NCBI RefSeq assembly: GCF_014650555.1
Contig: NZ_BMVE01000001.1
Coordinates: forward strand, 62,001 to 126,000
Direction of reading: 5' to 3'
DNA: 64,000 nucleotides
From: Streptomyces goshikiensis
Lineage (GTDB): Bacteria > Actinomycetota > Actinomycetes > Streptomycetales > Streptomycetaceae
The position numbers and the translations under genes are program-made. Of this stretch, positions 41,761 through 49,553 are shown in pieces. Positions within the stretch are counted from its first letter, which is position 1, and the number at the start of each line of letters is the position of its first letter. Below the pieces are notes generated by a model, which worked only from the letters and a program-made list of their open reading frames with translations, made no database searches and was not told the DNA's origin.

Positions 41761-42561
41761 ATGAGTTCAACTGAGGATCTGATCAGGCAACTTCGGGCAC
41801 CCGACCAGCGCGGGATGGGGCGGATCGAGGAGGCCGAGTACGGCGTCCCGAACGTCGAGCGGCTCACCCGGATCGACAACGCCGCCGTCACCATCCGGTC
41901 TTGGAACAGCCGCTGCATTCCCGGCCTGCTCCAGACCCCCGAGTACGCGATGGCGCTCACCGAGGCGATCAACCCGCATCTGCCGATGATGGAGGTCCGG
42001 CGCCGGACACTGCTCAAGTCGGCTCGCACCCAGGCGTTCATGCGTCGCACGCTGACCGGCGATCTTCGCCTCGCATGCTTCCTGGTCGGTGAAGAGGGCA
42101 TCATTCACTCGACCCAAGACACGAACGCCCATGCGATGCAGCTCCGGCACCTGCTCATGATGAGCGCCCACGAGAAGGTCATGATCCAGGTCCTGCCGGG
42201 CCACAAGATCCCGCCCGCCCTGTCGGATCACTTCCTGCTGTGGGGCCTTGAAGAGGAGACCTCGGACCCGGACGGGCCCAAGATCCCCAAGCAGCGCATG
42301 GGCTACATTGAGACGATCATGGGCGGGTGGTACTCGACCCGCCTGGACGACATGGCCCGGATGCACTCCGGGTTCTCCGACATGATCCGGGAAGCCATGT
42401 CGCCCGAGGACTCCCGGACCTTCATCCGAGAGGTGCTCAACTCATGGCGCGCAGTACAAAGCCGAACGTCACCCGAACCCACGCTGGAGCCCCGTTCGAG
42501 TTCTCCAGCTACACACAGGACGACTGCCTTGGAGTTGCCGCCCCCGCATCCGGAGGTGTAG
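41761..42561 (+). CDS. DUF5753 (Scr1-type antitoxin-like) protein lacking the usual N-terminal HTH
   Basis: This 266-residue protein has the DUF5753 domain: VTIRSWNSRCIPGLLQTPEYAMALT near residue 40, described here in part, then LLMMSAHEKVMIQVLPG and MGGWYSTRLDDMARM. Most family members begin with an XRE HTH of about 70 residues; here only about 35 residues precede the domain. The C-terminal ~40 residues (Ser/Pro/Thr-rich) are read in a different frame through the start of the next gene, a 118-nt overlap. Paired with DUF397, such proteins are proposed developmental regulators or toxin-antitoxin-like pairs in Streptomyces. Confidence 0.85.
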   Translation: MSSTEDLIRQLRAPDQRGMGRIEEAEYGVPNVERLTRIDNAAVTIRSWNSRCIPGLLQTPEYAMALTEAINPHLPMMEVRRRTLLKSARTQAFMRRTLTGDLRLACFLVGEEGIIHSTQDTNAHAMQLRHLLMMSAHEKVMIQVLPGHKIPPALSDHFLLWGLEEETSDPDGPKIPKQRMGYIETIMGGWYSTRLDDMARMHSGFSDMIREAMSPEDSRTFIREVLNSWRAVQSRTSPEPTLEPRSSSPATHRTTALELPPPHPEV

Positions 42562-42650
42562 CCGTCCTCGACTCCAAGCACGTCGACGGCCCGATAGTCG
42601 AGGTCAGCGGCGGCGCGTGGCAGCCGTTCCTGAACTGGGTCGCCAGCTGA
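42444..42650 (+). CDS. DUF397 domain protein, partner of the DUF5753 gene
   Basis: This 68-residue protein contains the short DUF397 domain: FEFSSYTQDDCLGVAAP, VAVLDSKHVDGPIVEVSGGAW and FLNWV. ATG 42444 follows GAGAGGTG by about 11 nt and lies 118 nt inside the upstream frame. Family members often pair with XRE-DUF5753 proteins and are sometimes annotated as Scr1-type toxins; the toxic function is not established in general. A strong terminator follows at 42664. Confidence 0.8.
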   Translation: MARSTKPNVTRTHAGAPFEFSSYTQDDCLGVAAPASGGVAVLDSKHVDGPIVEVSGGAWQPFLNWVAS

Positions 42651-42663
42651 CCCGAACTTCCAC

Positions 42664-42701
42664 AGCGCCCCACCCGGCCAACTCGGTTGTGGTGGGGCGC
42701 T
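42664..42701 (+). terminator. Hairpin terminator after the DUF397 gene
   Basis: AGCGCCCCACC (42664-42674) pairs perfectly with GGTGGGGCGCT (42691-42701), followed by TGTTGC. It ends the DUF5753/DUF397 transcript. Confidence 0.75.
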
Positions 42702-43037
42702 GTTGCATGCCCGGTCGCCATCAGTTGCGGTAACATCGCCGCCAATGGATCCAAGGGTGGGTCCCTTACCCGTTCGTTCTGGCGAACGAGGAAGTCAGGA
42801 AAATCGCTCCAGTTGGCTAGGCGACGGGTAAGTCGACGTCGCCTAACGATGTGGGTCAACAAGGGCGGCGGTGGCTAAACACCACCTTTATGACATGTAC
42901 CACCCGGGCTGAGAGCAACGGCCCAAACGAGAACAGCTACGTCGCACATCTGCGTAGGTGTCTCGACCCGAATCGAAGGTTCGGATCGAGGCTGCCTACG
43001 CCCGCGATCCGACCCATAACTAGGGAAGGTCGGATCG
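42702..43037. promoter_or_regulatory. Gene-free stretch with three dyads
   Basis: No convincing gene is visible here. CGTTCG/CGAACG (42771-42788), TAGGCGACG/CGTCGCCTA (42818-42845) and a nested stem with GCGTAGG/CCTACGC outside and TCGACCCGAA/TTCGGATCGA inside (42952-43001) are present. The last lies 36 nt upstream of the next gene and could be an operator or a structured leader. Confidence 0.45.
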
Positions 43038-43238
43038 GTGGACGGCACCGCCATCATCGTCATCCTCGCCATCGCTGGCGTGGCCTCTGTGCTTCTGTTC
43101 GCGGTCAAGGGGCTGCTGGATCAGGTCCCTGACGTGATCGATTCAGCCGGTCGGGCCCGAGATGCCTGGGACCGCTTCAAGAAACCCGGCGCCACGGCTC
43201 CCCCGCAGCAGGACCAGGAGCCACCCGCCGCCGCATAG
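43038..43238 (+). CDS. Small single-helix membrane protein
   Basis: The 66-residue product has one transmembrane helix (AIIVILAIAGVASVLLFAVKG) near its N-terminus. A short amphipathic stretch (VPDVIDSAGRARDAWDRFKKP) and a Pro/Gln-rich tail follow. GTG 43038 has GGGAAGG 8 nt upstream. No family is recognised. It ends at a bidirectional terminator. Confidence 0.6.
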   Translation: MDGTAIIVILAIAGVASVLLFAVKGLLDQVPDVIDSAGRARDAWDRFKKPGATAPPQQDQEPPAAA

Positions 43239-43313
43239 CCACGCGCGGGCTCCGGTGGCCCCACGGAGCGCACGAGACCACGCCCCGGCCCCCTGTGCCC
43301 GGCAGGCACACGA

Positions 43314-43343
43314 GAGGCCCGGGGAGGTATCGTCCCGGGCCTC
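43314..43343. terminator. Bidirectional hairpin terminator
   Basis: GAGGCCCGGG (43314-43323) pairs perfectly with CCCGGGCCTC (43334-43343) between convergent genes ending at 43238 and 43357. Confidence 0.7.
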
Positions 43344-43356
43344 GGTGCTGTCAGGG

Positions 43357-43602
43357 CTACTTGATGGGGCGAAGCCGGAACGGACCGGCCGCCCCGGGGC
43401 CGAAGAGAACCCCGTCAGGCTCCCGGTCGGTCTCGACCCACACGGCCCGCCCCGCATGGTCCGCAAGGAATCTTTCAAGGCCCTGTGTCAGGTCGTCGTC
43501 CCAGCTTCCCCGCTCGGGCGGCTCGTACGCGGTCTCGCCCTGCAACCGGCGGACACGCTGCCACTCGGCACCGACACAGATCTCGATCTGCAACAACTTC
43601 AT
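43357..43602 (-). CDS. Small element protein, unknown function
   Basis: This 81-residue protein starts MKLLQIEICVGAEWQRVRR and looks like a compact alpha/beta domain, with DDDLTQGLERFLADHAGR and VWVETDREPDGVLFG. No family is recognised. ATG 43602 has AGGA about 11 nt upstream; the open frame to 43701 would overlap the dprA junction in antisense. It is the last gene before the right end of the element. Confidence 0.55.
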   Translation of the reverse strand: MKLLQIEICVGAEWQRVRRLQGETAYEPPERGSWDDDLTQGLERFLADHAGRAVWVETDREPDGVLFGPGAAGPFRLRPIK

Positions 43603-43654
43603 GGCGTACAGCGTCCTGGTTCCCGGCCAATCCGGGAACCGGGCCTCTGGCCGA

Positions 43655-44572
43655 TCAGGCGGCGTGGTCCAGCCGGAACCGGATGGGAGCCAGAGCGGCA
43701 CCTCCGGAAATAGGTGTGGGCACGCCCATGGTGAGCCGGCCGAGCCGCTGGGCCCGGCGGGCGGTGACCAGCGAGCCGCTGCGGTGGGCCGCCTCCACCA
43801 CCACCGTTCCCCGGGTGAGGGCGGCGATGACGCGGTTGCGGAGCACGAACCGGCTGGGCGTGGGGTGGCTCCCCGGTGGCAGCTCCCCCATCACCAGGCC
43901 CTGTCCGGCGATCCGGCCGAGCAGCCCGGCGTGTCCGCGCGGGTAGGCCACATCCACCCCGCAGGCCAGTACGGCGGCGGTGGCCCCCGCGGAGGCGAGG
44001 GCGCCCCGGTGCGCGGCGCCGTCGATCCCGTACGCCGCGCCGGAGACCACCACCCAGCCGCGCTCGGCGAGCCCGGTGGCCAGGGTCTGCGCCATGTGCG
44101 CCCCGTACGGCGTGCAGGCCCGCGCGCCGACCACGGCGACGGAGCGCAGCGCCCAGGTCCGCAGGTTGGGCCGGCCCCGCAGCCACAGCCCGACGGGCCG
44201 CGCGTCGCCCAGGTCGTCCAGCTGGGTCGGCCATTCCGCCGAGCCCGGGCAGATGAACCGGGCCCCCGATCCGGCGGCCGCCGCGAGGTCCCGCCGGGGG
44301 TCGGCGAGCGCGGCCCGGCCGCGGTAGCCGGCGAGCCGCTCGGGCCCCACCCCGGTCAGCGTGCCGGGCGGGGGAGCGGGCCCGGTCAGCAGCCTCATCA
44401 GCCCGACGGCCCCGAACTCCCGCAGCCACCGGCCGCCGTGTTCCTCCCCCGGTTCCAGCACCCGGGTCAACGCGGCCCGGGCCAGCTCCTCGGCCTCCTC
44501 TCCCTCCCCCGCGTCCACCGCGGGGCCGGGCTCCTGGAGCGGTGTGCGGTCCTGTTCCTCGGGCGGGGTCAC
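43655..44572 (-). pseudogene. dprA: 5' part of dprA with an element-encoded tail
   Basis: DprA loads RecA on single-stranded DNA. The 281 chromosomal codons keep the N-terminal region and most of the Rossmann domain: VGARACTPYGAHMAQTLA, VVSGAAYGIDGAAHRGAL and RFVLRNRVIAALTRGTVVVEAA. At the core the frame passes into 24 codons ending IRFRLDHAA, so the winged helix is lost. The product is 305 residues instead of 411. GTG 44572 overlaps the yifB stop as GTGA and has GGAGG upstream. The truncated protein may still fold. Confidence 0.9.
43718..43729. repeat. attR core
   Basis: GGGCACGCCCAT, identical to the copy at 31535-31546. It lies at the same codon position of dprA as the left copy (ATG GGC GTG CCC on the coding strand). 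Confidence 0.8.
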
Positions 44573-46203
44573 GATCCGCCTCCCGGGGGGAGGGTCGCGC
44601 CGCGGGCGATGCCGGTGCGCAGCTCCAGGGCCACCGCCACGTCGAGCGCGTCGGGGCGGTCGCGGCCCCGGAGGTCGGCCACGGTCCAGGCGACCCGCAA
44701 CACCCGGTCCAGCCCGCGCGCGGTGAGCAGCCCCCGCTCCAGGTCCCGTTCGGCCTGGGCCAGCGCTCCGGGGGCGGCCGGCCAGCGGGTCCGCAGTTCG
44801 TGCCCGGGCACCTCGGAGTTGAGCCGCCACGGGGTGTCGGCGAGCCGCGCCGCGGCCCGGGCCCTGGCTTCCCGCACCCGGTCGGCGACCGTCGCCGTGT
44901 CCTCCCCGCGGCCGCCCCGGCCCAGCAGGTCGGACCGGGTGACCGGTTCGACCTCCACCCGCAGGTCCACCCGGTCCAGCAGCGGGCCGGACAGCCGCGC
45001 CTGGTAGCGCCGCACCACGGAGGCCGGGCATTCGCAGCCGGCCCCTTGCAGGTTGTGCCTCCCGCACGGACAGGGGTTGGCCGCGAGCAGCATCAGGAAC
45101 CTGGCCGGCAGCCGTACCACCCCGGCGGCCCGGGCGATCACCACGTGCCCCGACTCCAGGGGCTGGCGCAGCGCGTCCAGGGCCTTCGCGCTGAACTCGG
45201 CCGCCTCGTCCAGGAAGAGGACGCCGCGATGGGCCAGGGAGACCGCCCCGGGCCTGGGGACCCCGGCTCCGCCCCCGACCAGCGACTGCATGGTCGCCGA
45301 GTGGTGCGGGGCGCAGTACGGGGGCTTGGTGACCAGCGGTTCGCCGGGCGGGAGGATGCCCGCGACCGAGTGGACGGCGGTGACCTCCAGCGAGTCCTGC
45401 CGGGTGAGCGGCGGCAGGATCCACGGGAGCCGTTCGGCCAGCATCGTCTTGCCCGCGCCCGGTGGCCCGCTGAGGAAGAGGTGGTGTCCCCCGGCGGCGG
45501 CCACCTCCAGGGCCCGGCGCGCGGCGTGCTGTCCGGCGACATCGGACAGGTCGGGGTGGTCCGGGGCCTCGCCCCCGCTCCCCGCGCCCCGCGCCAGGCC
45601 CGTGCCGAGTCCGGCGCCGGGGACGAACAGGCCGGCCAGCATCGGATCCGGTCGCCCCGGCGGATCCGGGGGTTCCTCCTCGGGCACCACCCCGTCGGTC
45701 AGCACGGCGATCAACTGCCGCAGGCTGCGCACCCCGAGCACCGACACGTCGGGGACCAGCGCGGCCTCGGCGGCGCACTGCTGCGGGACCACCACCTGCC
45801 GGTACCCCGCTTCGGCGGCGGCGAGGACCGCCGGGAGGATGCCGCGCACGGGACGCACCCGGCCGTCCAGGCCGAGCTCCCCGATGAGCACGAGGTCGGC
45901 GATGGCTCCGGGGTCGACCACCTCGGCGGCGCCCAGCACGGCGGCCGCCACCGCCAGGTCGAAGCCCGCGCCGCCCTTGGGTACGGAGGCGGGGCTGAGC
46001 CCGACCGTGAGCTTCTTCTGCGGCCAGGCGGCTCCGGAGTTCACCACGGCCGCCCGCACCCGGTCCCGGCTCTCGACGAGGGTCTTGTCGGGCAGCCCGA
46101 CCAGGGTGAAGGCGGCGACCCCGGGCTCCAGGTCGGCCTGGACCTCCACCACCACGCCGTCGACGCCGACGAGGGCGACCGAGCAGGCTCGCGCGAACCC
46201 CAT
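44569..46203 (-). CDS. YifB/ComM family AAA+ ATPase (Mg-chelatase-like)
   Basis: The 544-residue protein has an N-terminal Lon-type ChlI domain (VQADLEPGVAAFTLVGLPD, GLSPASVPKGGAGFDLAVA), an AAA+ domain with Walker A GPPGAGKT near residue 246 and Walker B GVLFLDEA, and a C-terminal MgCh_C domain. The four-cysteine insertion NPCPCGRHNLQGAGCEC is present. ComM is a branch-migration helicase in natural transformation; its neighbour dprA supports a DNA-uptake or recombination role, though Streptomyces is not known to be naturally competent. Its ATG overlaps the yraN stop by one base. Confidence 0.92.
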   Translation of the reverse strand: MGFARACSVALVGVDGVVVEVQADLEPGVAAFTLVGLPDKTLVESRDRVRAAVVNSGAAWPQKKLTVGLSPASVPKGGAGFDLAVAAAVLGAAEVVDPGAIADLVLIGELGLDGRVRPVRGILPAVLAAAEAGYRQVVVPQQCAAEAALVPDVSVLGVRSLRQLIAVLTDGVVPEEEPPDPPGRPDPMLAGLFVPGAGLGTGLARGAGSGGEAPDHPDLSDVAGQHAARRALEVAAAGGHHLFLSGPPGAGKTMLAERLPWILPPLTRQDSLEVTAVHSVAGILPPGEPLVTKPPYCAPHHSATMQSLVGGGAGVPRPGAVSLAHRGVLFLDEAAEFSAKALDALRQPLESGHVVIARAAGVVRLPARFLMLLAANPCPCGRHNLQGAGCECPASVVRRYQARLSGPLLDRVDLRVEVEPVTRSDLLGRGGRGEDTATVADRVREARARAAARLADTPWRLNSEVPGHELRTRWPAAPGALAQAERDLERGLLTARGLDRVLRVAWTVADLRGRDRPDALDVAVALELRTGIARGATLPPGGGS

Positions 46204-46640
46204 CAGGCCACCCCCCTGACGTGTTCCACCACGGGCGCACCGCGCCGCGGCAGTACGACGCCGACCAGGTCGATGCGCACGCCGCCCGCCGGCGGTCCCC
46301 CGTGGTCGGCGAGCCAGCGCCCGGCGAGCCGGCGCAACCGCTCGGCCTTGCCGGGCCGGACGGCGGCCATGGGGTGCTCGAACTCCCCCGCCCTACGGGT
46401 CTTCACCTCGCAGACGACGAGGGCGTCCCCGTCCCGCGCGACGATGTCGATCTCGCCGCTCCGGCACCGCCAGTTCCGCGCGAGGACGGTCATCCCCGCC
46501 TCGGTCAGCCTGCGCGCCGCGAGCTCCTCGCCGTACCGGCCCAGGGCCCGCTGCTGCGATGCCCGCCCCGCCGGATCCGGACCCCGCTGTCCCGGCGCCC
46601 GCCCCGCCAACGCCTCTTGTGCCACGCGCTTCGCGTCCAT
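46203..46640 (-). CDS. YraN family (UPF0102) putative endonuclease
   Basis: This 145-residue protein has the restriction-endonuclease-like fold. Key residues are in [13 protein letters not shown], the Asp/Glu motif [23 protein letters not shown] and [13 protein letters not shown]. Biochemical function is unproven in most species. ATG 46640 has GGAGG about 8 nt upstream; the longer frame to 46679 lacks family similarity. It lies immediately upstream of yifB, the usual partner. Confidence 0.9.
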   Translation of the reverse strand: MDAKRVAQEALAGRAPGQRGPDPAGRASQQRALGRYGEELAARRLTEAGMTVLARNWRCRSGEIDIVARDGDALVVCEVKTRRAGEFEHPMAAVRPGKAERLRRLAGRWLADHGGPPAGGVRIDLVGVVLPRRGAPVVEHVRGVA

Positions 46641-46762
46641 CCGGCACCACCTCCGACGCCGACGGTCCCGCTTCCCCACCGATCCTGTGGATCTTGGTGG
46701 ACAGCGGGACCGTTGTGGACAACCGCGTCACCCACACGACGGACGCGAACGCGCGGGCCGCC

Positions 46763-47071
46763 TCAGCTGCCGGGCAGTTCGAGATCGGTCTTGTTGAGCT
46801 CCTCGATGTTCACGTCCTTGAAGGTCAGCACCCGTACCTGCTTCACGAACCGGGCCGGCCGGTACATGTCCCAGACCCACGCGTCGGCCATCGAGACCTC
46901 GAAGAACACCTCTCCCTGAACCGAGTGCACCTGCATCTCGTAGTCGTTGGTGAGGTAGAAACGGCGTTCGGTCTCGATCACATACTTGAACAGCCCGACG
47001 ACGTCGCGGTACTCGCGATAGAGCTTCAGCTCCATCTCGGTCTCGTACTTTTCGAGGTCCTCGGCACTCAT
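46763..47071 (-). CDS. DUF2469 family protein
   Basis: This 102-residue protein is a conserved actinobacterial family of unknown role: SAEDLEKYETEMELKLYREYRD, VETERRFYLTNDYEM-like stretch IETERRFYLTNDYE and VSMADAWVWDMYRPARFV. ATG 47071 has GAAGGGG upstream. It lies between the Nudix and yraN genes in the same direction. Confidence 0.92.
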   Translation of the reverse strand: MSAEDLEKYETEMELKLYREYRDVVGLFKYVIETERRFYLTNDYEMQVHSVQGEVFFEVSMADAWVWDMYRPARFVKQVRVLTFKDVNIEELNKTDLELPGS

Positions 47072-47126
47072 GGCATGTTCCCCTTCAGCCGTGCGTCCCC
47101 CTATTGTGCGCCAGGCCTCCGCGCCC

Positions 47127-47639
47127 CTAAACGATTTCCGGGGCGAGGACCACCGGCACACCCGGAGGACCGACGTCGAGCAGCGTCCGGAGCAGCCCGG
47201 CGAGTTTGGTCGGGTACACCGTCTCATGGGCCGCGAGAAGTTCCTCGGAGGTCCACCACCTGGCACCGCTGACGCTGCGCCGCTCCAGCTCGGTCAGCCC
47301 GCCCATCGCGGTCTCCGCGCGGACCGTCCGGGTGCGGGCGAGGAAGTACCACTCGTCCTGCTCCCAGCGCCGCCCGTCGAAGGGGAAGGAGCAGTACCGG
47401 TGCCACAGCACCGGCCCGAGCTCCACGTCCTCGATCCCGGTCTCCTCCGCGAGCTCCCGCAGCGCGGCCTCTTCACGGGTCTCCGCGCCCTCCAGCCCGC
47501 CGCCCGGGGTGAACCACCAGTCGTCCGACGGGTCCCCCGGCTCGAAGCCGTGCAGCAGCAGGATGCGGTCCTCGGGATCCAGCAGGATCACCCGCGACAC
47601 CTTGCGGGGGCCGCCGCCAGCGGCCGGCTCAGCCGACAC
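47127..47639 (-). CDS. Nudix hydrolase
   Basis: This 170-residue pyrophosphohydrolase has a full Nudix box: GGGLEGAETREEAALRELAEETGI in two parts, with all metal-binding Glu residues. The preceding WWFTPGGG is typical of the family. The nucleotide substrate is unknown. ATG 47639 overlaps the sipZ 3' end by 11 nt, so it is the tail of the signal peptidase operon. Confidence 0.92.
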   Translation of the reverse strand: MSAEPAAGGGPRKVSRVILLDPEDRILLLHGFEPGDPSDDWWFTPGGGLEGAETREEAALRELAEETGIEDVELGPVLWHRYCSFPFDGRRWEQDEWYFLARTRTVRAETAMGGLTELERRSVSGARWWTSEELLAAHETVYPTKLAGLLRTLLDVGPPGVPVVLAPEIV

Positions 47640-48492
47640 CGACCGGCTCCCGCCGCCGCCCGCGCCCGAGAACCCGCACCAGCGGCCCGTACGCGGCCCC
47701 GATCACCACCAGGAGGGCGCCGCCCAGCACCGCTGCCGCCTGGAACCGCAGCGGCCCGGCCTTCGAGGTGCCGCCGGGCAGCGGTTCGTACGTCTTCGGG
47801 CGCTCCACCATCCGCAGCGTGGGCCAGGCCAGGGCGTCGACGCGGGCACTGACCTCGGACCGGGGCACCGTCCCCTGGCCCGCCTCCTGGAGGTGCGCCC
47901 GGGAGTCGATCGAGACGGACCGCCGGTCACCGAGCAGGAACAGCTTGCCCTCCGGCACCGTCACCTCGAACGGCGTGTTGGAGGCCACGACCGGCAGCGC
48001 GCCCGCCGTGTCGGGAGCGCCCGGCGCACTCGACGCGCCCGCGCCGCCCGAGGCGCCCCCCGTACTCGGCGTGCCCGACTCCCCGAAGGCGCCTACCCCT
48101 TCCGGCTTGGGCTGGTCGATGTACGGCTCGTCGAGCTCCTTGCCGTTGACCGTGAGCCGGCCGCCCTGCCCACAGCACTTGACGGTGTCGCCGCCGATGC
48201 CGACGACCCGCTTGAGCATGGGCGAGTCGCTCCACACGGAGTCGTTGAAGATGACGACGTCGCCCCGGCGCACCTCGGCGCCGTCGATGCGCTGCGCCAG
48301 CACCCGGTCCCCGGGGTTCACCGTCGGCATCATCGAGTCGGTCGGCACCGTGTAGGGCTGGTAGACGACCGCACCCCAGATGAACCCGCCCAGGAAGAGC
48401 ACAAAGCCGATGGCCACGGCGATTCCCGACAACACGTTGCCGAGACCGCCGCGGCCATCTTTCTGTCCGCGTATTACCTGTGTTCCGCCCAT
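47629..48492 (-). CDS. sipZ: Type I signal peptidase
   Basis: This enzyme removes signal peptides from secreted proteins. The 287-residue protein has one N-terminal helix (AVAIGFVLFLGGFIWGAVV), the catalytic Ser53 in PTDSMMPT, Lys94 in PMLKRVVGIGGD and box E LLGDRRSVSIDSR. A C-terminal transmembrane helix near residues 258-275 gives an extra anchor. A Gly/Ser/Ala-rich insert lies at about 133-160. It is the fourth of four tandem sip genes; the symbol follows the S. coelicolor order sipW-X-Y-Z. Confidence 0.9.
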   Translation of the reverse strand: MGGTQVIRGQKDGRGGLGNVLSGIAVAIGFVLFLGGFIWGAVVYQPYTVPTDSMMPTVNPGDRVLAQRIDGAEVRRGDVVIFNDSVWSDSPMLKRVVGIGGDTVKCCGQGGRLTVNGKELDEPYIDQPKPEGVGAFGESGTPSTGGASGGAGASSAPGAPDTAGALPVVASNTPFEVTVPEGKLFLLGDRRSVSIDSRAHLQEAGQGTVPRSEVSARVDALAWPTLRMVERPKTYEPLPGGTSKAGPLRFQAAAVLGGALLVVIGAAYGPLVRVLGRGRRREPVGVG

Positions 48493-48533
48493 TGCAGCGC
48501 CCCCATACCCGGACCGTTGACCTGGGCGGCACC

Positions 48534-49448
48534 CTACCCGGCGGTACGACCCCGGGTCAGCCTCCGCTTGCGCCACATCACGAGCGGCACGGCACCGGTG
48601 ACTCCGAGTGCGGCCGGGCCGAGCCCGACCGGGGCCAGACCCGAGGCGCCGAGACCCAGCGCACCCGCCTTGGCCTGGTTGCCGATGCCCGGCTGGTCGA
48701 AGGTGTCCGGCACCGGCAGGGTCGCCCAGCGGGTCAGCGGCCAGGCGACGACCACGGCCCGCCCGACGACCTTGTCGACCGGCACGAAGCCCTGGTTCTT
48801 GTCCTGCATGTGGTAGCGGGAGTCCTGCGAGTTCTGGCGGTGGTCGCCCATCACCCAGATCTTGCCCTTGGGCACCGTGATCGGCCCGAACGGGGCGTCG
48901 TCGCACGCGGTGTTGCCCGGGTAGATGTACGGCTCGTCCAGCTCCTTGCCGTTGACGACGACCGGGCCGCCCTTCTTGCACTCGACCGTGTCCCCGCCGA
49001 TGGCGATGGTCCGCTTGATCAGGTCCTTCTCGTCGGCCGACGGCATCAGGCCGATCTTGCTGAGGATCTGCTGCGCGAGGTTGGGCTGCGGGGTGGGCTC
49101 CCCGTCCAGCCAGCCGGCCGGGTCGTGGAAGACCACGACCTCACCGCGCTCGGGCTCCGAGCCGAACCACGGGGTCAGCTTGTCGACGAGGACCCGGTCG
49201 CCCTTCTGGAGCGTGTCCTGCATCGACTCGGAGGGGATCGAGAACGCCTGGACCAGGAAGGTCTTGATCAGCAGGGCCAGCAGCAGGGCGATACCGACGA
49301 GGAGCGGGAGCTCCTTCCAGAAGGAGCGCTGCGGACGCGCCGCGTCCTCCTCGCCCTCCTTCTCATCGGCCTCGCGCTTGACGGCATCGTCCGGCCGCTC
49401 CTCGCCTTCGTCGCGTCCGGATCGAGCGCCTACCGCCACATCCCCCAC
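48534..49448 (-). CDS. sipY: Type I signal peptidase
   Basis: The protein has about 304 residues with an acidic cytoplasmic N-terminus, one helix (LPLLVGIALLLALLIKTFLV), catalytic Ser in PSESMQDT (about 75), Lys in LIKRTIAIGGD (about 145) and box E MGDHRQNSQDSRYH. A second C-terminal helix (about 270-290) precedes a basic tail. Among possible GTG starts (49454, 49448, 49442 region), 49448 has AAGGAG at the best spacing. In other Streptomyces SipY is the main signal peptidase. Confidence 0.9.
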   Translation of the reverse strand: MGDVAVGARSGRDEGEERPDDAVKREADEKEGEEDAARPQRSFWKELPLLVGIALLLALLIKTFLVQAFSIPSESMQDTLQKGDRVLVDKLTPWFGSEPERGEVVVFHDPAGWLDGEPTPQPNLAQQILSKIGLMPSADEKDLIKRTIAIGGDTVECKKGGPVVVNGKELDEPYIYPGNTACDDAPFGPITVPKGKIWVMGDHRQNSQDSRYHMQDKNQGFVPVDKVVGRAVVVAWPLTRWATLPVPDTFDQPGIGNQAKAGALGLGASGLAPVGLGPAALGVTGAVPLVMWRKRRLTRGRTAG

Positions 49449-49553
49449 ATCCACTCCTTCATCGCAAAGTCGCCGCCCGCGCCGGATCGGACACGGGCCC
49501 TCCCCTCCCTTAACGAGCGGGAGTTCCCTAGGGCTCGGGAGACCGAGGACACA

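Larger units (their letters stand above)
31535..43729. mobile_element. Integrative element of about 12.2 kb inserted in dprA
   Basis: Both ends lie in dprA and share GGGCACGCCCAT. The left end encodes a serine integrase. Cargo, right to left on the minus strand, includes an XRE gene, a primase-helicase, an iteron cluster, a second XRE gene, an HTH protein, a Spd-like membrane protein and small unknowns. The plus-strand genes near the right end include a DUF5753/DUF397 pair. No FtsK-type translocase, relaxase, capsid or large terminase is visible. It is best described as an AICE-like or satellite-like element of unsettled class. Confidence 0.9.

Noticed and set aside
42687..42878. 63-codon open frame on the plus strand after the DUF397 gene
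   Set aside because: It starts inside the terminator, has no ribosome site and no family resemblance.
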